Source: CAWUIH01 sp963922495 (GTDB lineage Bacteria; Pseudomonadota; Gammaproteobacteria; Coxiellales; Coxiellaceae). Taken from it: 9,701 nucleotides of DNA. Below are positions 1 through 6,406 of the stretch, in pieces. Position numbers and translations under genes: made by a program. Each line of letters starts with the position of its first letter. The stretch's first letter is position 1. A model generated the notes under the pieces. That model was not told the origin of the DNA, searched no databases, and worked only from the letters and a program-made list of their open reading frames with translations. Location of the stretch: positions 1 through 9,701 of the forward strand of contig CAWUIH010000058.1 of assembly GCA_963922495.1 (NCBI GenBank), given 5' to 3'.

Positions 1-450
1 ATTGAGCCACCCTGTTTGTAAATCAATACAAAAATCGGCCAGTGCAAAAACCTCAGAACAAAATAAATGCGCGAGCCTTGCAGCATGAGAGCCTTGCGAA
101 CTACCCGGGAAACTTTTACCCAAAGTGGCCCCACCGGGGAGGGTCAACGTTTTGTTAATGAAACCAAAAACATTCATGATAGGTATAGCAATCAAAGTGC
201 CTTTCAGTCGCTTGATGGCATTATGGTGCAGTAGCCTATTGATTATCTCTGCTCCGTTTAACTCATTACCGTTCATTGCCGCAATAACAAGCAAGCAAGG
301 CCCAGACTGTTTTCCATGAATGACTTTGATAGGCATGTACATTGGGGCGCAACTGAATAATTCAGGAAGCGGTAAGGCAAGTGATACTTGTTCGCCAGGG
401 TGCACTATTTCATTGCAAATTGTAAAGTTACTGTTTTTGATGAAAACCAT
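1..450 (-). CDS. Succinylglutamate desuccinylase/aspartoacylase-family protein (M14-like), N-terminal part, metal site altered
   Basis: Open reading frame from ATG at 450 that runs uninterrupted for 150 codons off the left edge, so the C-terminus is missing. The pattern is that of AstE/AspA-type zinc carboxypeptidase-fold deacylases: VIHGKQSGPCLLVIAA (43-58), then the HGxE loop, then KGTLIAIPIMNVFGF (83-97), SFPGS (113-117), GSHAARLAHLF (120-130) and IDLQTG (142-147). Family members normally read HGNE or HGDE, LNRSFPG and DLHTG. Here they read NGNE (Asn60), LGKSFPG (Gly111, Lys112) and DLQTG (Gln145), so both zinc-binding His are replaced and the substrate-binding Asn-Arg pair is changed; Glu63 remains. 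The frame is clean, so this is either a catalytically dead but maintained protein or an early pseudogene. No clear Shine-Dalgarno precedes the ATG. Family assignment is fairly sure; enzymatic function is doubtful. Confidence 0.75.
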   Translation of the reverse strand, partial: MVFIKNSNFTICNEIVHPGEQVSLALPLPELFSCAPMYMPIKVIHGKQSGPCLLVIAAMNGNELNGAEIINRLLHHNAIKRLKGTLIAIPIMNVFGFINKTLTLPGGATLGKSFPGSSQGSHAARLAHLFCSEVFALADFCIDLQTGWLN

Positions 451-482
451 ATGTTGTCATTAAGATTAATAAATCGTGTGCT

Positions 483-511
483 ATCATAACAGAATCGTTG
501 AAAGCTCTAAA
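483..511 (-). promoter_or_regulatory. Candidate sigma70 promoter for the M14-like gene
   Basis: On the minus strand, TTTAGA (506-511) is followed by a 17-nt spacer and TATGAT (483-488). TG one base upstream of the -10 makes an extended -10 (TGTTATGAT). The predicted start is near 476, giving a leader of about 26 nt to the ATG at 450. Read by eye only. Confidence 0.4.
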
Positions 512-526
512 CCCACAACAGTGGGT
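511..526. repeat. Perfect inverted repeat upstream of the M14-like gene
   Basis: ACCCAC, loop AACA, GTGGGT: a 6-bp perfect stem with a 4-nt loop. It abuts the predicted -35 of the minus-strand promoter. No T-run follows on the plus strand and only a weak one on the minus strand, so it is a poor terminator. Its position suits a protein-binding site, which is inference. Confidence 0.45.
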
Positions 527-990
527 AAAATTTGCAGCTCGAAGTAAATTGAGTTTGTAACTGCATGATTCTGAAAGTATAGTGCTGTATCAGCCCGTAT
601 TATTGTCATCAATTCAATTAACACCAACATTAATCTGAATTAGAGAATACTTCATATTATAATTTTTCTAGATTTCAGCTTTTAAGCACGATTTAAAAGG
701 GTTTGCGGCAACCAGGCAGCAATGATCACAGCACTAGAGGGAATCCACATAATGCTGTGAAAAATTTTTACAGCGTAACAAAGAGCTCTGTGCAAAAATC
801 ATCGCACTTGAACTAAGGATTAAAATAAGTAGTGTAATTTTTGTAAATATCACTCAGACAATACCACAAACCATCAGTTGTCGTCGAACAATTTTTGCGG
901 GTAGCTTCAAATACACCGCTGAGATTCTGTGATGCTTTGAGACACCAGTTTAAACTTGACGAATCAGCAAAGCACATTGAACTCCAGTCA
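527..990. other. Intergenic region with no recognisable gene
   Basis: This AT-rich stretch has frequent stops in all frames. I see no conserved protein motif, tRNA or transposase. Part of it (961-1000) resembles a degraded Illumina index adapter and is discussed separately. It may hold remnants of a decayed gene, but nothing can be named. Confidence 0.5.
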
Positions 991-1122
991 TTACTCGCAT
1001 CGAACCGTGCCCGGAGACGTCGAGACCTGATTTACCAGATCAAAAAACGCATCAGTGGCACTATTAATAAGTTGCGTTGCAAAGTTAGTTAAGTGTGGTG
1101 CCGCAGCAAAAAAGTTCTTCAT
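991..1122 (-). CDS. Small ORF of 43 aa, unknown, with strong Shine-Dalgarno
   Basis: ATG at 1122 is preceded by GGAG (1133-1130) with a 7-nt spacer, one of the best ribosome sites in the window. The product begins MKNFFAAAPHL and continues as an amphipathic-looking stretch rich in Ala, Asn, Thr and Leu (about residues 10-33). It ends in a less orderly tail (about 34-43) before TAA at 993-991. I recognise no family. The sensible N-terminus and abrupt tail could mean the start of a longer gene cut off by a frameshift or misassembly. A longer open frame continues downstream in another reading frame, but its translation is not convincing. It lies 169 bp downstream of the MCE gene on the same strand, so read-through from that operon is possible. 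A weak phasin-like flavour was considered but not supported. Confidence 0.35.
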   Translation of the reverse strand: MKNFFAAAPHLTNFATQLINSATDAFFDLVNQVSTSPGTVRCE

Positions 1123-1291
1123 GCATATTCTCCAAATAAATATTTAATATGCGACTAAGATATCAGCGTAATTTCAGAAATATTGTACTGCAAGTCAATT
1201 AATTTTTGTTTGACTATTTTTTTAATTAAAGATATCTAGAAGAAATTCATGGTGATACTGATTACAATGCTCCACTACTTTTCCGGATATT

Positions 1292-2230
1292 CTAATGATC
1301 ATCACTTTTTTCTCCTGGGCCGGGAATCAAAGGATACCTTCCTCGAATAATAATCGATGGGTTATGCGATAACTCGTTGCCTAACGTTGAAAAATGATTG
1401 ACCATGACATTGAGCTGATCAAATAACTGTCGTGCGCTCGGCAGTAATTGCGAATTTATATTTTGCATTAAAATACCCGTTTGATTTAATGCACCAGATG
1501 CCTTTTTTCCTGTTTTTGAAAAAGTATTTGCAGTTTTTTCAAAAGCACGCAATGTTTTTCGAGTCCTTGAAATTAACTCAGGGAATTTTTTACTTACCGT
1601 AGCGGTGTTTTCTAATATTTTCTGCAAGTCAGCTAGGCTTTTATCGATCTTACCCGAGTCATTTGCAATGTTTCGTGTGATTTCTCTAATATCTGACAAT
1701 GTATCTGAAATAGATTGTCTATTTTTATTACTTAGTAACTTATTAATATTTACAATAACTGTATTCAATTGTGTGATAATTCCCTTGACTGAGCTTTCCA
1801 GTGCACTAAAAAAAGAAGCTTCTGAAGGGATCACAATATTTTTTTCACCAGAAATCAGGTGTAACATTGGGGCTGTGGCCTTGTGAGAACGTAATCCAAT
1901 ATATTTCCCACCTGTAAATCCGTCTGACTCGATCATTGCATAAGTTGCCGTTGTAATTGGAATACTATTTTTTATTTTCATATATACAATAACTTTTTGA
2001 AGATCTTTTGAACTGATTGCAATTGCTGAAACAAAACCTGCTTGAACTCCATTATATCTTACGATAGATTGATTATTCAATCCTGTGACTTCTTCAGAAA
2101 AATAACTGACACAATTTTTATAATTAACATGTTTATGATGACTTGAAAGCCAAAAAACAATTATAATAGCAGCACAAATCAGAAAAAATCCTATTGCACC
2201 TATTACAGTATAATTAATCTTATTCTCCAT
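1292..2230 (-). CDS. MCE-domain (MlaD-like) lipid-transport protein
   Basis: 312 aa, an inner-membrane-anchored periplasmic substrate-binding protein of an MlaFED-type lipid ABC transporter. It has one N-terminal membrane segment (about 7-29) and an MCE domain (about 37-115) with a GVQAGFV core (61-67) and an ESDGFTGGKYIGL motif (101-113). A long helical, coiled-coil-like region follows (about 145-290). It ends in the C-terminal motif NPSIIIRGRYPLIPGPGE (290-307), typical of this MCE class. The start chosen is ATG 2230, the second of two tandem ATGs (2233, 2230), because MENKxNYT is the family's usual beginning and GGAG (2240-2237) sits 6 nt away. An upstream in-frame start at 2278 would add 16 unlikely residues. 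It overlaps the ATPase gene by 11 bp, suggesting translational coupling. By family knowledge, such proteins form hexameric rings that shuttle phospholipid. Confidence 0.88.
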   Translation of the reverse strand: MENKINYTVIGAIGFFLICAAIIIVFWLSSHHKHVNYKNCVSYFSEEVTGLNNQSIVRYNGVQAGFVSAIAISSKDLQKVIVYMKIKNSIPITTATYAMIESDGFTGGKYIGLRSHKATAPMLHLISGEKNIVIPSEASFFSALESSVKGIITQLNTVIVNINKLLSNKNRQSISDTLSDIREITRNIANDSGKIDKSLADLQKILENTATVSKKFPELISRTRKTLRAFEKTANTFSKTGKKASGALNQTGILMQNINSQLLPSARQLFDQLNVMVNHFSTLGNELSHNPSIIIRGRYPLIPGPGEKSDDH

Positions 2231-3014
2231 CATGTTCTCCGAGTTTTTCTCTAAGAGGAGCCAGCACCCCTGAACCATAAAAATATTTTTGTATAATTGG
2301 ATGTTTATTCTTAAATATGTCTTCAGGTTTTTCCAAGGCTAATACTTTTCCTTCTCCAAGGAACAGAACTCGATCCGACGTTCGACGTAACGTCGCAATA
2401 TCATGGGTGATAATTACAAAAGTAATACCCAACTTATCTCGCAATCTCTTTACTAAGTTATCAAAAACTCTGGAACTAAATGGATCAAGACCTGAGGCTG
2501 GCTCATCTAAAAATACCAATTCTGGATTGAGGACAATGGCACGTGCTAGTGCAACACGCTTCGCCATACCTCCGCTTAATTCTGAGGGATATTTTTCAGC
2601 GTCATTACTTTGTAACCCAACTAATCTTAATTTGAGTAACGCTAACTCTCTTCGTGTTTGCGCACGTTTTAATAATCTGAATTGTTTAACTGGAAAAATA
2701 ATATTTTTCCATACATTTAGTGAGCTGAACAAGGCCAAGCTTTGAAACATTACTCCCCAGCGATGACGAATCTGATGCAATTCACGCTCACCACACTTCA
2801 TAATATCAGTATCAAATACTTTTATAATACCAGAAGTCGCTTGACGCAAGCGAAGTATTGAATGTAATAATGTTGTTTTACCTTCACCACTTTCACCAAT
2901 AATCGATAAAATTTCACCTTTATTGATTGAAAAGTTTAAACCATGATGCACCCACTTGCCGCCCAAATAGTTTTTCAAATTTTTCACTTCTATAATTGGG
3001 CATGGCGCTTGCAT
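2220..3014 (-). CDS. MlaF-like lipid ABC transporter ATPase
   Basis: 264 aa, the cytoplasmic nucleotide-binding subunit that powers the MlaE-type permease encoded just upstream. All ABC motifs are intact: Walker A GESGEGKTT (40-48), Q-loop Gln91, signature LSGGM (146-150), Walker B LVFLDE (166-171), D-loop SGLD (174-177) and H-loop His204. LSGGMAKRVALARA is the MlaF-type signature context, and length matches the family. ATG 3014 follows directly on the permease TAG stop (3017-3015), and a GGA lies 8 nt upstream inside the permease's last codons. The C-terminal residues overlap the MCE start. Function in lipid transport is inferred from the MCE and MlaE neighbours; direction (import or export) cannot be read from sequence. 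Confidence 0.9.
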   Translation of the reverse strand: MQAPCPIIEVKNLKNYLGGKWVHHGLNFSINKGEILSIIGESGEGKTTLLHSILRLRQATSGIIKVFDTDIMKCGERELHQIRHRWGVMFQSLALFSSLNVWKNIIFPVKQFRLLKRAQTRRELALLKLRLVGLQSNDAEKYPSELSGGMAKRVALARAIVLNPELVFLDEPASGLDPFSSRVFDNLVKRLRDKLGITFVIITHDIATLRRTSDRVLFLGEGKVLALEKPEDIFKNKHPIIQKYFYGSGVLAPLREKLGEHDGE

Positions 3015-4139
3015 CTACATTTTCCAACTAAAAATTAATGAAAATAAAGAGTCGGTGACAATAATCAAAAATAAAGTTTGAACTGCACTTTGTGTAGTTT
3101 GATAACCAATACTATTTGCAGTTTTACGAACGTTAAATCCGTGATAACAGCCAACAAGCGCAATCAATAACGCAAAAACTGGGGCTTTTAATATCCCCAT
3201 AGTAAAATCACTAGCGGGCGTCACTTGCCCAAGTCGCTCGATGAAAGTAAAAATACTAATTCCAGCTTTCAATTTTGCAATTACCATTGCTCCCAACATG
3301 CCAAATATATCTGCCCACACAGTTAACAATGGTAAGGCAATGACTAAGCCAATAATTTTTGGGATAACCAGCAGTGCCATTGGATGTAGTCCCATTGCGC
3401 GTAATGCATTGATTTCATCGTTTAGTACCATACTTCCAATTTGTGCCGAAAATGAAGTGCTAGTTCTGCCGGCAGCGATAATGGAGGTAATTACAACACC
3501 AAATTCACGTAAAATGATCATACCGACAATATTTACAATGAATAACTCGATACCATATTTTTCCAGCTGAACTAACATTTGGTAGCACAAAACACCTCCC
3601 ATAATAAAATTAAGTAATGCAACAATCGGCATTGCTAGGTAGAGATTACTATGAAAAACTGTCAGTATACTTTTCCATGCAATACGTCCCGGATGGCTGA
3701 TAATCACTTGTACTGATGAAATACCTTCCCCCAAAAATGAGAAAAAATTCAAAATATTTCTGATTTTTCTAACAATCCATTTCCCAATAGGGTAGAAAAA
3801 TTTGGGGAATTTTATTCTTTTAGACTTATAATTAAAATCAACTTCGTCCTCGATATATTTCATCAATACTTCAGTATCATCACTATATCCAGTAACAGTA
3901 ATTTTTTTGTTATTCTTCTTAGAAGACGAAATAATTTTTTCAATAAGCAAGGTACCGGCAATATCGATTTTTACAACCTCACTCATATCAACATTAATGG
4001 AAACAGGAATATTTTTGATAATGTTGTTAATTTCAGACTCAACCCCAGCAAGATGGCCTAAGATCCAGACACCACTACACTTTATTTGAGAATAATCTGT
4101 GGATTTTTCAATGTAAGCTTCCGCACGTTGCATATTCAT
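3015..4139 (-). CDS. STAS-MlaE fusion lipid ABC transporter permease
   Basis: 374 aa. An N-terminal STAS domain (about 17-103), the role MlaB plays as a separate protein in E. coli, is fused to an MlaE-family permease (about 125-374). The permease holds the conserved segment REFGVVITSIIAAGRTS (211-227) and SAQIGSM (231-237), then several membrane spans. The STAS loop reads KIDIAGTLL (57-65). Related domains usually have Thr after the Asp (DTxG), but here it is Ile60. This is the first gene of a permease-ATPase-MCE operon. No MlaC-like protein, lipoprotein or MlaA-like gene is visible nearby. ATG 4139 is chosen. ATG 4133 is the alternative, and AAAGGAA lies somewhat far upstream of either. A candidate promoter and hairpin lie 35-115 bp upstream. 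Confidence 0.9.
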   Translation of the reverse strand: MNMQRAEAYIEKSTDYSQIKCSGVWILGHLAGVESEINNIIKNIPVSINVDMSEVVKIDIAGTLLIEKIISSSKKNNKKITVTGYSDDTEVLMKYIEDEVDFNYKSKRIKFPKFFYPIGKWIVRKIRNILNFFSFLGEGISSVQVIISHPGRIAWKSILTVFHSNLYLAMPIVALLNFIMGGVLCYQMLVQLEKYGIELFIVNIVGMIILREFGVVITSIIAAGRTSTSFSAQIGSMVLNDEINALRAMGLHPMALLVIPKIIGLVIALPLLTVWADIFGMLGAMVIAKLKAGISIFTFIERLGQVTPASDFTMGILKAPVFALLIALVGCYHGFNVRKTANSIGYQTTQSAVQTLFLIIVTDSLFSLIFSWKM

Positions 4140-4173
4140 GCCGCCACTATTCCTTTACAACCATAGGAAAATA

Positions 4174-4204
4174 GCACTTTTGACTTTTAATTAGACAAAA
4201 GTGC
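4174..4204. repeat. 9-bp perfect inverted repeat in the lipid-transporter leader
   Basis: GCACTTTTG (4174-4182) and CAAAAGTGC (4196-4204) pair perfectly around a 13-nt AT-rich loop. The repeat lies between the predicted promoter (start near 4219) and the permease ATG at 4139, so it would fall at about +16 to +46 of the leader. It is also downstream of the ABC-F gene on the same strand, but only TATTTTCC follows, a poor U-tract. Operator, leader hairpin or weak terminator are all possible. Confidence 0.5.
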
Positions 4205-4225
4205 CCAACTCAAGATTCATACGAA

Positions 4226-4253
4226 AATATAGCACAATATACTCATGGCACAA
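4226..4253 (-). promoter_or_regulatory. Candidate sigma70 promoter for the lipid-transporter operon
   Basis: On the minus strand, TTGTGC (4248-4253), a 16-nt spacer, then TATATT (4226-4231), preceded by TGC to give an extended -10 (TGCTATATT). The predicted leader is about 80 nt. Read by eye; no experimental evidence. Confidence 0.45.
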
Positions 4254-4392
4254 GTGAATAGTGCATCCGGTAGCGCTATCCATCACCATGAAGGTCACAG
4301 CCATTTTGGACCATTATTACCTATACACTTATAATTTAAACTTGCTTTACACACTGAATCACTACGTGTTCGATAATTATTGTGAATTATGA

Positions 4393-5955
4393 TTATTTAG
4401 TATTTGAATAATAATCTTCTACGGAACCTTCAAATTGAGCAATTTTATGGTCCTTAATCAAGTAAAGCTCGTCAACTAAACTCTGCAATAGATGTCTGTC
4501 GTGCGATACTACCACCAAAGATCCAGGGTAATCTAATAGCGCAGTGGTAAGTGCTTGTCGCATCTCCAGATCTAAGTGGTTGGTCGGCTCATCCATCAAT
4601 AATAAATTGGGGCGTTGCCATACAATCAAAGCTAAAGCGACACGGGCTTTTTCCCCACCGGAAAAACTATTAATTGTCGACAGAGACTGATCACGATCAA
4701 ATGCAAAAGTGGCCAAAAACTCGATAAGCTCTTTTTCTGTGGCATTGGGAGCGATATTTTGCAATAAATTAAGTGGACTGCTAACGTGACACAAATGATC
4801 CACTTGATGTTGTGCAAAATATCCAATGCTCAAGCTAGTTGCACAATGCAGTTGACCCTTTAATGGTTTTAATTCACCACATAATGCTTTAATAAACGTC
4901 GATTTACCAGCACCGTTAAAACCCAATAAGCCAATCCGCTCGCCAGGCATCATACCAAAATTGATATTTTCAATCACGATTTTATTTTCGTAACCAAGAT
5001 TGACTTTTCTCATGGTTACCATTGGATTAGGCATTTTTATTGGTTTTTTGAACTGAAAACGAAACACGCTTTTGTTAAAAACTGGTGCTACTTGATCCAT
5101 TTTTTCCAACATTTTGACTCGGCTTTGTGCTTGGCGCGCTTTAGAGGCTTTTGCACCGAAGCGAGAAATAAATTCGTTAAGATGTGATATTTGCGCTTGT
5201 TGTTTACGATATTGTGCTTGCTGTACTTCCAATTGCTGTGAACGCAATAACTGGAATTGAGTGAAATTACCAGTGTACATTTTTAACTGTTTATTTTCGA
5301 TATGAGCAATATGAGTGGAAATATTATCTAAAAATTGTTGATCATGCGAAATCATCAACACTGCACCGGAATAGTTTTTTAAATAATTTTCCAACCACAC
5401 AATCGCTTCCATATCAAGATGGTTAGTTGGCTCATCCAATAGCAAGAAGTCGCTGGGAGCAAACAAACATTTGGCTAAATTCATCCGCATTCGCCACCCC
5501 CCAGAGAATGATTTCACAGGATTATTGATTACTTCGGGACTGAAACCTAAACCACGTAGAATCTTTGCACCTTTAGCTTCGGCGCTGTAACCGTCGATAT
5601 CGGCAAGCTGGTTATGGCATTCCATCATCAATGCGTAATCATTGCTCTTTTCAGCTGCTGCCAATCGTTGAAATATGGAGAATAATTGCGAATCACCCGA
5701 TATCACGTAATCCAGCGCGGAAATGTCCAATGCAGGCAATTCCTGTTCAAGACTCAATAAACGAACATGCTTGCCGAGCCTGATTTCGCCATTCATTGGA
5801 TCAGAATTTCCACGAATGGCCGCAAACAATGAAGATTTACCACAACCATTCGAACCAACAACACCGACGATATGCTTGTCAAATACCGCCATGTTGATGC
5901 CACTGATTAACAAATTACTGCCATGGCCAATGAGCACTTCGTGCAGGGTCAACAT
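4393..5955 (-). CDS. yheS: ABC-F family ribosome-associated ATPase, YheS-like, without C-terminal extension
   Basis: 520 aa, a soluble protein with two ABC domains and no membrane segments. ABC1: Walker A GSNGCGKS (34-41), signature FSGGW (150-154), Walker B LLLDE (171-175), His204. A charged, Gln-rich linker (about 225-305) corresponds to the ABC-F linker that reaches toward the tRNA site. ABC2: Walker A GFNGAGKS (345-352), signature FSGGE (431-435), Walker B LLLMDE (451-456), His485. LIVWQRPNLLLMDEPTNHLD matches E. coli YheS closely. The protein stops soon after ABC2, at SVEDYY, whereas YheS runs on for roughly 110 residues of coiled coil. No continuation is visible in the downstream DNA. 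ABC-F proteins act on stalled ribosomes. ATG 5955 is chosen because GAGG lies about 9 nt upstream; a GTG at 5964 sits inside that site. Assignment to YheS rather than another ABC-F is likely, not certain. Confidence 0.85.
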   Translation of the reverse strand: MLTLHEVLIGHGSNLLISGINMAVFDKHIVGVVGSNGCGKSSLFAAIRGNSDPMNGEIRLGKHVRLLSLEQELPALDISALDYVISGDSQLFSIFQRLAAAEKSNDYALMMECHNQLADIDGYSAEAKGAKILRGLGFSPEVINNPVKSFSGGWRMRMNLAKCLFAPSDFLLLDEPTNHLDMEAIVWLENYLKNYSGAVLMISHDQQFLDNISTHIAHIENKQLKMYTGNFTQFQLLRSQQLEVQQAQYRKQQAQISHLNEFISRFGAKASKARQAQSRVKMLEKMDQVAPVFNKSVFRFQFKKPIKMPNPMVTMRKVNLGYENKIVIENINFGMMPGERIGLLGFNGAGKSTFIKALCGELKPLKGQLHCATSLSIGYFAQHQVDHLCHVSSPLNLLQNIAPNATEKELIEFLATFAFDRDQSLSTINSFSGGEKARVALALIVWQRPNLLLMDEPTNHLDLEMRQALTTALLDYPGSLVVVSHDRHLLQSLVDELYLIKDHKIAQFEGSVEDYYSNTK

Positions 5956-5969
5956 GATCACCACCTCAA

Positions 5970-6344
5970 TCGGAAAATTGCCAGATCTTAGCGCAATTTA
6001 TCACACAAGTCATCTTGCATGGCCAGAGCATGTAATATGAACTAATTTTTAACGAATCAGTGCCAGCAAGCCCAATTGATAATGATATTTTACCATTATT
6101 TCAGGTTGCACGAATCAGTGATTATCCTAGAAAAAGCAGTGCCATTGGTGTAAGGTGACGTCCGCTAAACTGCCAATTCGTGAAGCACACATCCAAAGTG
6201 TCATTTATTCACTGAAACAAACCACTGCTTTTCCTCGCACGGTAGGGAGCATTGCCTCATCACAGCTGCAAATCCCGATATCCTTAGCTCCGAGAAATTA
6301 CAACTTCTAAGTGAACGGGACACCTGCGTCGTAGCACAGCGAAC
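5970..6344. other. Intergenic region between divergent ABC-F and LysR genes
   Basis: No supported gene. It holds an 11-bp direct repeat, ACGAATCAGTG, at 6052-6062 and 6110-6120. A 51-codon GTG-initiated frame (6155-6310) has no recognisable product and was not accepted. The ABC-F promoter should lie here, but no clear -35/-10 pair stood out. Confidence 0.5.
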
Positions 6345-6373
6345 TTGCTGATTTGAACATTATTTGGTATCTT
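6345..6373 (+). promoter_or_regulatory. Candidate promoter for the LysR-type gene
   Basis: TTGCTG (6345-6350), a 17-nt spacer, then TATCTT (6368-6373). The match is modest and the spacing ideal; the start would be near 6380, 27 nt before the ATG. Confidence 0.3.
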
Positions 6374-6406
6374 AAACAATGATCCTTCCTAATTTTGTAC
6401 AAAGTT

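Noticed and set aside
125..319. 64-codon plus-strand frame
   Set aside because: Antisense shadow of the M14-like gene, whose minus-strand translation shows clear family motifs.
1000..1012. Minus-strand GGTTCGATGC resembling a tRNA T-loop
   Set aside because: No acceptor or anticodon stem can be built around it.
895..1092. 65-codon plus-strand frame starting at TTG
   Set aside because: TTG start without a ribosome site, Arg-rich product with no family resemblance, antisense to the better-supported small ORF and overlapping the adapter-like stretch.
2317..2745. 142-codon plus-strand frame
   Set aside because: Antisense shadow of the MlaF-like ATPase; low-complexity translation without motifs.
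4373..4390. ATAATT/AATTAT hairpin after the ABC-F stop as a terminator
   Set aside because: Stem is all A/T and no U-tract follows.
6155..6310. 51-codon GTG-initiated frame upstream of the LysR gene
   Set aside because: No clear ribosome site, no recognisable protein pattern and ordinary length for chance.
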